Shown here: positions 1-6,842 of the stretch, one piece after another
Layout of the letters: each line of letters starts with the position of its first letter
How positions within the stretch are numbered: the first letter of the stretch is position 1
NCBI GenBank assembly: GCA_934133155.1
Contig: CAKPAT010000017.1
Location: 1-17,254 of the forward strand
Length of the DNA stretch: 17,254 bases
Direction of reading: 5' to 3'
Origin: an uncultured Bacilli bacterium
Lineage (GTDB): Bacteria; Bacillota_I; Bacilli_A; RF39; UBA660
The notes under the pieces: generated by a model
What the model was told of the DNA's origin: nothing
The model's input: the letters and a program-made list of their open reading frames with translations, nothing else
The model's database searches: none
Translations under genes and position numbers: made by a program

Positions 1-413
1 ATATACCTAAAAGCATAAGCTCCTATTTCTGTTACGCTGGCGGGTATTTCTAATTCTTTTAATTTATTATCAGTAAACGCTTCAGAACTAATAACTTTAA
101 GTGTATCTGGAAGTGTGAGTGATGTTATACCTTTAGCAGGAAAAGCTTTATTTCCTATTTTAGTAACTGTTTTACCTTTGATAGTTTCAGGTATATTTAC
201 TTCTGTTCCACATGCTTTATCATAATCTGTTATAGTTACTGTTCCATCTCCATTGTCTGATGTGGTATAGCATAAATCTCCTTTATCATAGACATTTCCT
301 TTGGCTTTTAAGTTTATTACTGTATTAAATGCTGAATAACCTACTGCTAGACACATTAGTAAAATAAATGCTGTTAGCATTATTTTTTTATTTTTATTTT
401 TTCTTCTTCGCAT
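1..413 (-). CDS. BspA-like leucine-rich-repeat surface protein, N-terminal part (runs off window)
   Basis: The reading frame is open from ATG at 413-411 to the window edge (137 codons seen), with an AGAGGT ribosome site seven bases upstream. The protein starts with a basic stretch (MRRRKNKNKK) followed by one hydrophobic segment at about residues 11-30 (IMLTAFILLMCLAVGYSAF), then a polar exported part. The GYSAF-type boundary resembles signal segments of SipW/TasA-style exported proteins. From about residue 60 the sequence shows BspA-type LRR_5 repeats: NIPETIKGK, KIGNKAFPAKGITSLTLP, VISSEAF, LEIPASVTEIGAYAF. Such proteins are usually cell-surface adhesins or scaffolds. The C-terminus, and so the anchoring mode, is not visible. 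It is transcribed away from the HTH regulator at 518. The repeat family is clear; the specific ligand cannot be told. Confidence 0.82.
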   Translation of the reverse strand, partial: MRRRKNKNKKIMLTAFILLMCLAVGYSAFNTVINLKAKGNVYDKGDLCYTTSDNGDGTVTITDYDKACGTEVNIPETIKGKTVTKIGNKAFPAKGITSLTLPDTLKVISSEAFTDNKLKELEIPASVTEIGAYAFRY

Positions 414-436
414 AATTACTACCTCTATTTTAATTT

Positions 437-465
437 AGTATAGTATATTTTTACCATATTATCCA
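437..465 (-). promoter_or_regulatory. possible sigma-A promoter of the LRR surface protein
   Basis: On the minus strand TGGATA (465-460) is followed after 17 bases by TATACT (442-437), about 24 bases before the start codon. The -35 is a poor match (4 of 6), so this is tentative. A CCATA-TTAT-CCATA direct repeat overlaps the upstream part and could be an operator for the neighbouring HTH protein, which is inference only. Confidence 0.35.
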
Positions 466-517
466 TACTTTTAATTTTGCTTTTATTTTTAATGGGAAAA
501 TTAATATGGTGAGTTTT

Positions 518-970
518 ATGCTTAATAATAATTTGAAATATTGTAGACAATCCCTTGAGATTACACAGCTTGCACTTGGCAAAATACTTGGAGTTAGTAA
601 ACAGACTGTATCTAATTGGGAAAATAATAATGATGTTATTCCACTTAAAAAATTGGTTAAATTTTGCAATGAATATAGTTACGATATTGATTATGTCATC
701 GGTTTAACAAATAAGAATAAAGGTAGTCAAAATATTACTATTGATAGTAAGGTTATTGGTGATAATTTAAAAAGTTTAAGGAAAAGTTTGAATTTTACTC
801 AATGCAAAATGGCTAAAGAGTGTATGATTTCACAAACGGCTTATAGTAATTATGAGCAAGGCATTAGTTTAATTACTACTATGACACTTTATACGATTTG
901 TAAAAGGCATAATATTTCTATGAATGATATGCTGAAAAAAGAAAGCTTAAACTTTCTTGTCACTAATTAA
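518..970 (+). CDS. tandem-HTH (XRE/Cro-CI type) transcriptional regulator
   Basis: A 150-residue protein made almost entirely of two HTH_3/XRE DNA-binding domains. The first lies at about residues 6-60 (LGVSKQTVSNWE is the recognition helix region); the second at about 83-140 (ISQTAYSNYEQG). There is no sensor or catalytic domain. I choose ATG 518 because GGTGAG lies four bases upstream; an in-frame ATG at 506 would add four residues but has only a weak GGGA site. Two HTH units in one chain suggest binding to a doubled or asymmetric operator as a monomer or dimer. It is divergent from the LRR surface protein, which is a natural candidate target, but this is inference. It is convergent with tuf and may share the hairpin at 984-1010 as terminator. 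Target and signal are unknown. Confidence 0.85.
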   Translation: MLNNNLKYCRQSLEITQLALGKILGVSKQTVSNWENNNDVIPLKKLVKFCNEYSYDIDYVIGLTNKNKGSQNITIDSKVIGDNLKSLRKSLNFTQCKMAKECMISQTAYSNYEQGISLITTMTLYTICKRHNISMNDMLKKESLNFLVTN

Positions 971-983
971 TATTTTTTAGACG

Positions 984-1010
984 AAAAAACACCTCATTTG
1001 AGATGTTTTT
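984..1010 (-). terminator. tuf terminator, possibly bidirectional
   Basis: On the minus strand the hairpin ACATCTCA / TGAGGTGT (one G-U pair) lies directly after the tuf TAA and is followed by TTTTTT. Read on the plus strand the same hairpin follows the HTH gene and runs into a T-rich tract, but one pair becomes C-A, so it should work better for tuf. Confidence 0.8.
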
Positions 1011-1014
1011 ATTA

Positions 1015-2199
1015 TTATTCAATAACTTCTGAAACGTTACCAGCACCAACAGTTCTTCCACCTTCACGGATTGAGAATTTAGTACCGTTTTCAATTGCGA
1101 TTGGAGCAATTAATTCAACAGTGATTTCGATATTATCACCTGGCATTACCATTTCAACGCCTTCTGGTAATTCGATTACACCTGTAACGTCTGTAGTTCT
1201 GAAGTAGAATTGTGGTCTATAGTTACTGAAGAATGGAGTATGTCTTCCGCCTTCTTCTTTAGTTAATACATATACTTGAGCTTTAAACTTAGTATGTGGA
1301 GTAACTGAACCTGGTTTAGCAATTACTTGTCCACGTTCTACTTCTTCACGGCTTACACCACGAAGTAATAAACCAGCGTTGTCACCAGCTTCAGTAAAGT
1401 CTAATTGCTTTCTGAACATTTCAATACCAGTAACAACTGTTTTCTTTGTTGGTTTAAGTCCAACGATTTCAACTTCTTCGTTAAGTTTTAATTCACCACG
1501 TTCAACACGGCCAGTAACAACTGTTCCACGTCCAGTGATTGTGAATACATCTTCGATTGGCATTAAGAATGGTTTATCATTATCTCTTACTGGAGTTGGA
1601 ATCCATTCATCAACTGCATCCATAAGTTCTTGGATTTTAGCTTCATAAGAAGCGTCTCCCTCAAGAGCTTTTAATGCTGAACCTCTGATAACTGGTGTGT
1701 TATCTCCGTCGAAACCATATTCTGTTAATAATTCTCTTACTTCCATTTCAACTAGGTCAAGTAACTCTTCGTCGTCAACCATGTCGCATTTATTTAAGAA
1801 AACTACCATACGAGGTACTCCAACTTGGCGAGCAAGTAAGATGTGTTCACGTGTTTGAGCCATAGGTCCGTCTGTTGCAGCAATAACTAAGATTGCTCCA
1901 TCCATTTGAGCAGCACCTGTGATCATGTTTTTAACATAGTCAGCGTGTCCTGGACAGTCAACGTGAGCATAGTGTCTCTTTTCAGTTTCATATTCAACGT
2001 GTGCAGTATTGATTGTAATACCACGTTCTCTTTCTTCTGGTGCTTTATCAATGTCTGCATAGTCTTCGAATTTAGCTAAACCTTTTTTAGCTAAGTAACT
2101 TGTAATAGCCGCAGTTAAAGTAGTTTTACCATGGTCTACGTGACCAATTGTACCAATGTTAACATGTGGCTTTGAACGATCAAATTTTTCTTTTGCCAT
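1015..2199 (-). CDS. tuf: translation elongation factor Tu
   Basis: A GTPase of 394 residues, the usual length, that carries aminoacyl-tRNA to the ribosomal A site. The GTP-binding motifs are intact: GHVDHGKT at 19-26, DCPGH at 81-85 (with the catalytic His) and NKCD at 136-139. Domains 2 and 3 follow, with [13 protein letters not shown] and the C-terminal [10 protein letters not shown]. The gene is last in the str operon. The 63-base gap after fusA is the largest in the operon and holds a good promoter-like sequence plus a GAGAGGAAA ribosome site, so tuf is probably also expressed on its own, fitting the need for excess EF-Tu. It ends in tandem TAA stops and a hairpin terminator. Nothing in the protein looks abnormal. 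Confidence 0.98.
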   Translation of the reverse strand: MAKEKFDRSKPHVNIGTIGHVDHGKTTLTAAITSYLAKKGLAKFEDYADIDKAPEERERGITINTAHVEYETEKRHYAHVDCPGHADYVKNMITGAAQMDGAILVIAATDGPMAQTREHILLARQVGVPRMVVFLNKCDMVDDEELLDLVEMEVRELLTEYGFDGDNTPVIRGSALKALEGDASYEAKIQELMDAVDEWIPTPVRDNDKPFLMPIEDVFTITGRGTVVTGRVERGELKLNEEVEIVGLKPTKKTVVTGIEMFRKQLDFTEAGDNAGLLLRGVSREEVERGQVIAKPGSVTPHTKFKAQVYVLTKEEGGRHTPFFSNYRPQFYFRTTDVTGVIELPEGVEMVMPGDNIEITVELIAPIAIENGTKFSIREGGRTVGAGNVSEVIE

Positions 2200-2223
2200 T
2201 TTATTTCCTCTCTTTCCTATTTC

Positions 2224-2252
2224 ATTTTAGCAGGACTAAATCAAAAATTCAA
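2224..2252 (-). promoter_or_regulatory. likely internal promoter for tuf
   Basis: In the fusA-tuf gap, minus strand: TTGAAT (2252-2247), a 17-base spacer, then TAAAAT (2229-2224) preceded by TGC, which makes an extended -10. The transcript would start about 18 bases before the tuf start codon. This would allow tuf expression above the rest of the str operon. Confidence 0.55.
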
Positions 2253-2262
2253 GGTATTTTGT

Positions 2263-4335
2263 CTAGTTTCCGCCATTTTTTTTGATAATGTCTTCTGCAA
2301 TACTTTTTGGAACTTCTTCATAGTGATCAAATTCCATTGTAAAGTTTCCACGTCCTTGAGTGTTTGATCTAAGTGTTGTTACATAGCCAAACATTTCTGA
2401 TAGTGGTACCATTGCATGGATTGATAGAGCATTTCCTCTACTATCTTGTCCAAGTGGTCTACCACGACGTGCGGTTACGTCTCCCATAACTGTTCCTAGG
2501 TATTCTTCTGGAACATCTATTTGAACTTTCATGATTGGTTCTAGTATTATTGGAGTACATTTGTTTTTAGTCTCTTTTAAGGCTAGTGACGCTGCTACTT
2601 TGAAGGCCATTTCTGATGAGTCTACCTCATGATATGAACCATCATATAATGTTGCTTTTACGTCGATTACTGGATAACCAGCTAATATTCCTGAAGCCAT
2701 TGCTTCTTGAAGTCCTTTATCAACAACTGGAATATATTCTCTTGGCACTGATCCGCCAACAACCGCGTCAACGAATTCGTATCCTTTTCCTGGATTTGGT
2801 TCAAATTTAACCCATACGTGTCCGTACTGTCCACGACCACCAGATTGTTTGATGTATTTTCCTTCACAGTTACCTTCTGATTTGATTGTTTCACGGTATG
2901 CTACTTGTGGGTTACCAACGTTAGCTTCTACGCCAAATTCTCTTCTCATACGGTCAACTATGATATCTAGGTGAAGTTCTCCTACTCCGGCAATTATTGT
3001 TTGACCTGTTTCATGGTCTGTGCTTGCACGGAATGTTGGGTCTTCTTCAGCTAGCTTTTGTAATGCTAATGCCATTTTATCTTGATCTGCTTTTGATTTT
3101 GGTTCAACAGCAAGTTCAATTACTGGCTCTGGGAATTTCATTGGAGCTAAGATACATGCATGTTTTTCGTCACATAGTGTGTCACCTGTAGTAGTTGCTT
3201 TAAGTCCAACAGCTGCTACAATGTCACCTGTATATGCTTCTGTTATTTCCTTACGGTGATTAGCATGCATTTGAAGCAAACGTCCAATTCTTTCTTTTTT
3301 ATCTTTATTAGCATTTAATACGTATGAACCACTTTCTAATTTTCCAGAATATATTCTTACGAATGTTAATTTTCCAACGAATGGATCAGTCATTACTTTG
3401 AATGCTAGTGATGAGAATGGTTCCGTATCTTTAGGATGTCTTTGAATTTCATTACCGTCTAGATCAATTCCTTCGATCGCTTCTACATCAGTTGGTGATG
3501 GTAAGTAATCAATTACGGCGTCTAGTAATAATTTAACACCTTTATTTCCTAAAGCGGTACCACACATTACTGGGAAGAATTCAACAGCAAGTACTCCTTT
3601 ACGGATTGCTTTTTTGATTTCTTCTTCAGTTAATTCCTCACCTTCAAGGTATTTATTCATAAGTTCGTCGTCGAATTCTGAAACTGTTTCGATTAAATCA
3701 TTACGTTTTTCTTCAACTAAATCTTTTAATTCTTCTGGAATTTCAATAATTTCTGGATTTTCTTCTGGTTTACCATCATATTTGTAGGCTTTTCTAGTGA
3801 TTAGGTCAATAACTCCTGTGAAGTTATCTTCAGCACCTATTGGCCATTCGATTGGTTTGGCATTTACGCCTAGACGATCTTTGATTGTTTTTAAACTGTA
3901 TTCAAAGTCGGCACCCATTTTGTCCATTTTATTAGCGAATATCATTCTTGGAACTTTGTATTCTGTAGCTTGACGCCCTACTGTTTCGGTTTGTGGTTCA
4001 ACACCAGCTTGGGCATCTATTAAGGCTACAGCACCATCTAATACTCTTAAACTTCTTTGTACTTCTACGGTAAAGTCTACGTGTCCGGGAGTATCGATTA
4101 TGTTAAATCTATATCCTTTCCAGTAGGCTGTGGTAGCGGCAGAAGTGATGGTAATTCCTCTTTCTTGTTCTTGTTCCATCCAGTCCATTTGAGATTCACC
4201 ATCGTGAGTTTCTCCTATTTTATGAATTTTTCCGGTGTGGAATAAGATTCTTTCTGTACACGTTGTTTTTCCGGCGTCGATGTGAGCCATGATACCGATA
4301 TTACGTGTCTTTTCTAAGCTATATTCACGAGCCAT
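2263..4335 (-). CDS. fusA: translation elongation factor G
   Basis: A translocation GTPase of 690 residues, the typical EF-G length; with GTP it moves tRNAs and mRNA after peptide-bond formation. G motifs: AHIDAGKT at 17-24, switch region ERGITI near 59-64, DTPGH at 81-85, NKMD at 135-138. The domain IV segment [17 protein letters not shown] (here [13 protein letters not shown]) and the C-terminal [15 protein letters not shown] of domain V are present. It lies 15 bases after rpsG with an AAAGGAAAG ribosome site and ends in TAG at the expected C-terminus, which shows that TAG is an ordinary stop here. No sign of duplication or fusidic-acid-type paralogy. Confidence 0.98.
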   Translation of the reverse strand: MAREYSLEKTRNIGIMAHIDAGKTTCTERILFHTGKIHKIGETHDGESQMDWMEQEQERGITITSAATTAYWKGYRFNIIDTPGHVDFTVEVQRSLRVLDGAVALIDAQAGVEPQTETVGRQATEYKVPRMIFANKMDKMGADFEYSLKTIKDRLGVNAKPIEWPIGAEDNFTGVIDLITRKAYKYDGKPEENPEIIEIPEELKDLVEEKRNDLIETVSEFDDELMNKYLEGEELTEEEIKKAIRKGVLAVEFFPVMCGTALGNKGVKLLLDAVIDYLPSPTDVEAIEGIDLDGNEIQRHPKDTEPFSSLAFKVMTDPFVGKLTFVRIYSGKLESGSYVLNANKDKKERIGRLLQMHANHRKEITEAYTGDIVAAVGLKATTTGDTLCDEKHACILAPMKFPEPVIELAVEPKSKADQDKMALALQKLAEEDPTFRASTDHETGQTIIAGVGELHLDIIVDRMRREFGVEANVGNPQVAYRETIKSEGNCEGKYIKQSGGRGQYGHVWVKFEPNPGKGYEFVDAVVGGSVPREYIPVVDKGLQEAMASGILAGYPVIDVKATLYDGSYHEVDSSEMAFKVAASLALKETKNKCTPIILEPIMKVQIDVPEEYLGTVMGDVTARRGRPLGQDSRGNALSIHAMVPLSEMFGYVTTLRSNTQGRGNFTMEFDHYEEVPKSIAEDIIKKNGGN

Positions 4336-4350
4336 ATTTTCTTTCCTTTC

Positions 4351-4818
4351 CTACCATCTGTAATGAGCAAATGCTTTATTTGCTTCAGCCATTCTATGTG
4401 TATCTTCACGTTTTTTAACGGCTGCACCTACGCCATTTGAAGCGTCGATGATTTCGTTTGCTAAGTTTTCAGCCATTGAATGACCTCCTCTTAGGCGAGC
4501 ATACTGAACTAACCAACGAAGTCCTAATGCTTGACTACGGTCTGCTTTGATTTCAATTGGTACTGGATAGTTTGCACCACCAACACGTCTTGTTTTTACT
4601 TCTAGGGCTGGTTTGATATTTTCTAAAGCTTTTTGAAATACTTCTAGTGGTTCTTCATTTGTTTTTTCTTTTACCATATCAAATGCTTGATATAATATTG
4701 TTTGAGCTGTTCCTTTTTTTCCGTCTAACATGATTTGGTTAATCAATTTAGTAACTACTTTTGAGTTATATATTGGATCTGCAAGAACTTCTCTTTTTGT
4801 TGCACATCTTTTACGCAT
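4351..4818 (-). CDS. rpsG: 30S ribosomal protein S7
   Basis: S7 nucleates assembly of the 30S head by binding the 3' domain of 16S rRNA and touches the E-site tRNA. Length of 155 residues and the start ([20 protein letters not shown]) are standard, as are [22 protein letters not shown] and the C-terminal [14 protein letters not shown]. The ribosome site is a full AAGGAGGATA before ATG 4818, 17 bases after the rpsL stop. In Escherichia coli S7 represses its own operon through the rpsL-rpsG intergenic RNA; here that gap is too short to hold such a structure, so control of that sort, if any, must act elsewhere. Confidence 0.98.
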   Translation of the reverse strand: MRKRCATKREVLADPIYNSKVVTKLINQIMLDGKKGTAQTILYQAFDMVKEKTNEEPLEVFQKALENIKPALEVKTRRVGGANYPVPIEIKADRSQALGLRWLVQYARLRGGHSMAENLANEIIDASNGVGAAVKKREDTHRMAEANKAFAHYRW

Positions 4819-4835
4819 ATATTATCCTCCTTCCA

Positions 4836-5252
4836 TTATTTATTTTTTGGCTTTTTAGCACCATATTTAGAACGTCCTTGACGTCTTTTATCAACTCCAG
4901 CGGTATCCATTGTTCCACGTATAATGTGATAACGTACACCGATTAAGTCTTTTACACGTCCACCACGAACTAGAACTACTGAGTGTTCTTGTAAGTTGTG
5001 TCCTTCTCCAGGAATGTAAGCGTCTACTTCTTTTCTGTTTGAAAGTCTTACTTTGGCGTATTTACGAAGTGCTGAGTTTGGCTTCTTTGGTGTTTTTGTT
5101 CCAACACGAGTACATACGGCACGTTTTTGTGGTGAGTTACTAACTGTTTCTTTTTTATCTTTGCTGTTGAAACCAATATTTAACATTGGTTATTTTTTCT
5201 TTTTTGTTTTGTTAGTTCTTCCTTTTCTAACTAATTGATTTATTGTAGGCAT
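4836..5252 (-). CDS. rpsL: 30S ribosomal protein S12, interrupted by an in-frame TAA after codon 20
   Basis: S12 sits at the decoding centre and sets accuracy. The canonical start ATG 5252-5250 has a perfect AAAGGAGG site and encodes [20 protein letters not shown], then TAA (5192-5190), then PMLNIGFNS and the rest of S12 in the same frame to the stop at 4836. Counting the stop as residue 21, the product is 138 positions, the normal S12 length, and aligns without a gap to Bacillus S12, where residue 21 is usually Ser in a KSP context. TAA is one base away from TCA. Landmark residues are kept (K56 in TPKKPNS, K101, D102 of the methylthiolated-Asp loop), but position 104, normally the Pro of KDLPG, is Ile. 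An ATG three bases past the TAA could start the 116-residue body; it has no ribosome site of its own. Either a split or read-through S12, or a consensus error. Confidence 0.9.
5190..5192 (-). other. in-frame TAA inside rpsL
   Basis: Minus-strand codons around it read AAG AAA AAA TAA CCA ATG TTA AAT. The frame of the canonical start and the frame of the S12 body are the same, so this is a nonsense codon and not a frameshift; slippage on the A runs before it would leave the S12 frame and could not repair the gene. Confidence 0.95.
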
Positions 5253-5306
5253 ATTATCCTCCTTTCTTTACACACATCCAGGTGTTTCATTTTTGGTTTT
5301 AATTAA

Positions 5307-5325
5307 AGATTTACTAAGTAAACCT
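5307..5325 (-). promoter_or_regulatory. hairpin in the str operon leader
   Basis: The predicted transcript from the promoter at 5345-5373 has about 85 bases before rpsL. It contains AGGUUUAC-UUA-GUAAAUCU, an 8-pair stem with one G-U pair and a 3-base loop. No U tract follows, so it is not a terminator. It could be an RNA-stability element or a site for ribosomal-protein feedback; neither can be shown from sequence. Confidence 0.35.
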
Positions 5326-5344
5326 CTGATTAAAATACGCATTT

Positions 5345-5373
5345 AATATATCATTTTTATATGCTAGTGTCAA
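5345..5373 (-). promoter_or_regulatory. str operon sigma-A promoter
   Basis: Minus strand: TTGACA (5373-5368), 17-base spacer, TATATT (5350-5345). This is the only strong promoter upstream of rpsL and should drive rpsL-rpsG-fusA-tuf. It begins only 12 bases past the T tract of the terminator of the upstream regulator gene, so the operon is insulated from it. Confidence 0.85.
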
Positions 5374-5385
5374 TATATTTAGAAG

Positions 5386-5415
5386 AAAAAAATCAAAGTT
5401 TTTTGTACTTTGATT
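5386..5415 (-). terminator. terminator of the NrtR-like gene
   Basis: The perfect 9-pair stem AATCAAAGT / ACTTTGATT with a 7-base loop is followed on the minus strand by TTTTT. The stop codon of the upstream gene overlaps the base of the stem. Confidence 0.85.
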
Positions 5416-6067
5416 ATATTTTTTTACCTTTCATATTTTCTTTATTAAAACGGTATAATGCTCCAGGTCTTCCACTACCTCCAGCAGTTTTAATACCGGT
5501 ATCTATTACTAGTTTTTGTGATACGAATTTTTTGTGGAAGTTTCTTCTATCTATTTTTTTGTTATATACTGTTTCACAGAATTTTTGAAGTTCTGGTAAT
5601 GTAAAGTCATTTGGAAAGAAGTCCATTATGATGTCATTATAGTTATTTATTATTTGTCCTTTTACTTCTTCTGTTACTTTTTTGACAATTTCTTCTTGAT
5701 CGTAGCCCATTTTGGGCAATTCTTCCACATCAAACCAAGCCATTTCATTTTCTGTTTCTTTTGATTTTATTAGTGCAGTCCTTTCATCAGTTATGGCTAT
5801 ATAGGTTTGTGAAATTACTCTTGGTTCTTCTTTTATTTCACTAAATGCATATGATTGCATGATTTTTTCAGCATTAATATTTACGGCATTTTTGTAAATT
5901 GTTCTAGCACTTTCGTCTAATGTCTCTTCTTTTGAAAGTACTTTTTTTGGAAGTACCCAGTAACCTTTATATGGGTCTTCTTTTTTTCTTTGTAGAAATA
6001 TTTTTAGTTTTCCGTCACCAGCAGAATATATTGCTACTAACGTTTCAATTATGTTATAATTTTCCAT
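5414..6067 (-). CDS. NrtR-family regulator: degenerate Nudix domain plus winged helix
   Basis: A 217-residue protein with a Nudix-fold domain at about 5-140 and a C-terminal winged-helix domain at about 145-208 (DFTLPELQKFCETVY, DRRNFHKKF, GRPGALYRF), the architecture of NrtR regulators. Known NrtR proteins bind ADP-ribose-type ligands and repress NAD metabolism or sugar genes. The Nudix box at about 39-64 keeps LP, the E near 47 and an Arg at 55, but the catalytic RExxEE is replaced by RTIYKN, so I expect ligand sensing without hydrolysis. ATG 6067 has an AAAGGGTGA ribosome site. The gene stands alone between its own consensus promoter and terminator. A near-palindrome just after its -10 suggests autorepression. 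No NAD gene is next to it, so the regulon is elsewhere or different. Confidence 0.82.
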   Translation of the reverse strand: MENYNIIETLVAIYSAGDGKLKIFLQRKKEDPYKGYWVLPKKVLSKEETLDESARTIYKNAVNINAEKIMQSYAFSEIKEEPRVISQTYIAITDERTALIKSKETENEMAWFDVEELPKMGYDQEEIVKKVTEEVKGQIINNYNDIIMDFFPNDFTLPELQKFCETVYNKKIDRRNFHKKFVSQKLVIDTGIKTAGGSGRPGALYRFNKENMKGKKI

Positions 6068-6081
6068 CTAATCACCCTTTG

Positions 6082-6097
6082 TGTGTAAATTTACGCA
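6082..6097. promoter_or_regulatory. candidate operator (palindrome) at the NrtR-like promoter
   Basis: TGTGTAAATTTACGCA is symmetric around GTAAATTTAC with a single mismatched pair per arm. It overlaps the expected transcription start of the NrtR-like gene, three bases past the -10. Position and symmetry suit a repressor site for the winged-helix protein encoded just downstream. I see no second copy in the window. Confidence 0.5.
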
Positions 6098-6099
6098 AT

Positions 6100-6128
6100 A
6101 TTATAGTATTAATATTCGCAATTGTCAA
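6100..6128 (-). promoter_or_regulatory. consensus sigma-A promoter of the NrtR-like gene
   Basis: Minus strand TTGACA (6128-6123), exactly 17 bases, TATAAT (6105-6100): a full match to the sigma-A consensus. Such a strong promoter on a regulator gene fits tight repression by its own product. Confidence 0.9.
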
Positions 6129-6210
6129 ATCGGTGATATATTTTTTTATTTTTGTGGCATTTCAAAGACATATTGTTTTTGAAAAAATGGTGAAAGGAAT
6201 TAGAAATCTA

Positions 6211-6239
6211 AAAGAAAAAATTGCTTTTTAGGGCAATTT
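6211..6239 (-). terminator. terminator of the 154-residue protein gene
   Basis: Minus strand AAATTGC - 8-base loop - GCAATTT followed by TTTCTTT; the stop codon at 6240-6238 overlaps the stem. Confidence 0.7.
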
Positions 6240-6702
6240 AGAAATTTATACTGTTATAGACGATTATTCCGGCATATTTTAAGCTTGGCGTTTCTTCAAT
6301 TTTGGTCATTAACTCTTCGTATTTTTCATTTTCTAAGAGGCGTTTTATATCAGTAGTTTTTTTCTCATTTAAAATACTTTCAACGTCTTTTATGTCATTT
6401 ATTATTTTTATTTTTCTTTCTTCATTTACTTTGGTTATTTGTTTTATTATTTCTAAGGTGATGATGTTATGGTGATAATTTTCTTTGAAGTAGCTTGCCA
6501 TCATTTTTATATCTTCACGGTAACCACAGTCGTTACTTAGCACACTGAAGTCTTCATTATAAAGTTCCATTAAAAGTTTTAATGTATCTTCTCTTTTGTA
6601 TCTCTTTTTATTTTTTGTATAGTTTATTCCCTCTTTTACGATGTAGTATGCTCCATTTTCTATTTGTGATTTTAGCTTTTTGTCTTTTATTTCCTCATTC
6701 AT
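6238..6702 (-). CDS. unrecognised 154-residue helical protein
   Basis: I do not recognise this protein. It is highly charged (rich in Lys and Glu), predicted mostly alpha-helical, with no signal peptide, membrane segment or clear catalytic motif. The middle (about 90-135: VNEERKIKIINDIKDVESIL) reads like a helical bundle or short coiled coil, and the C-terminus is more hydrophobic (LKYAGIIVYNSINF). There is one Cys (in SNDCGYRED). ATG 6702 has an AAGGGG ribosome site and a very good promoter upstream, and a terminator follows, so it is a real single-gene unit. It is divergent from the tail-anchored protein gene at 6843. A helical adaptor or regulator is possible, but nothing in the sequence proves a role. 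Confidence 0.7.
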   Translation of the reverse strand: MNEEIKDKKLKSQIENGAYYIVKEGINYTKNKKRYKREDTLKLLMELYNEDFSVLSNDCGYREDIKMMASYFKENYHHNIITLEIIKQITKVNEERKIKIINDIKDVESILNEKKTTDIKRLLENEKYEELMTKIEETPSLKYAGIIVYNSINF

Positions 6703-6725
6703 TTTTATACCCCTTCTTTATTTTA

Positions 6726-6754
6726 ATTATATTAGATTATTGATTAAAAATCAA
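6726..6754 (-). promoter_or_regulatory. sigma-A promoter of the 154-residue protein gene
   Basis: Minus strand TTGATT (6754-6749), 17 bases, TATAAT (6731-6726). The start codon is 24 bases past the -10. Confidence 0.8.
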
Positions 6755-6788
6755 GGTGAGTTTTGAGTGTCTAATTTTGTCTTTTCGG

Positions 6789-6817
6789 TTGCTCCTTTTT
6801 TCTTTTTGTAGTATAAT
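6789..6817 (+). promoter_or_regulatory. promoter of the tail-anchored protein gene
   Basis: TTGCTC (6789-6794), 17 bases, TATAAT (6812-6817); GGAGG follows shortly before ATG 6843. It is divergent from the promoter at 6726-6754, with 34 bases between the two -35 elements. Confidence 0.65.
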
Positions 6818-6842
6818 TTTTGTATGATATGGAGGATTAATT

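Noticed and set aside
4836..5186. Calling rpsL as a 116-residue gene starting at ATG 5186
   Set aside because: This ATG has no ribosome site and starts inside the S12 body; the canonical start with a perfect Shine-Dalgarno lies at 5252 in the same frame.
5190..5210. Programmed frameshift on the A-rich run before the rpsL stop
   Set aside because: The S12 frame is the same before and after the TAA, so a shift in either direction would leave the gene and not restore it.
5920..6231. Plus-strand 103-codon open frame
   Set aside because: It lies antisense to the NrtR-like gene and its promoter, has no ribosome site and a low-complexity hydrophobic translation.
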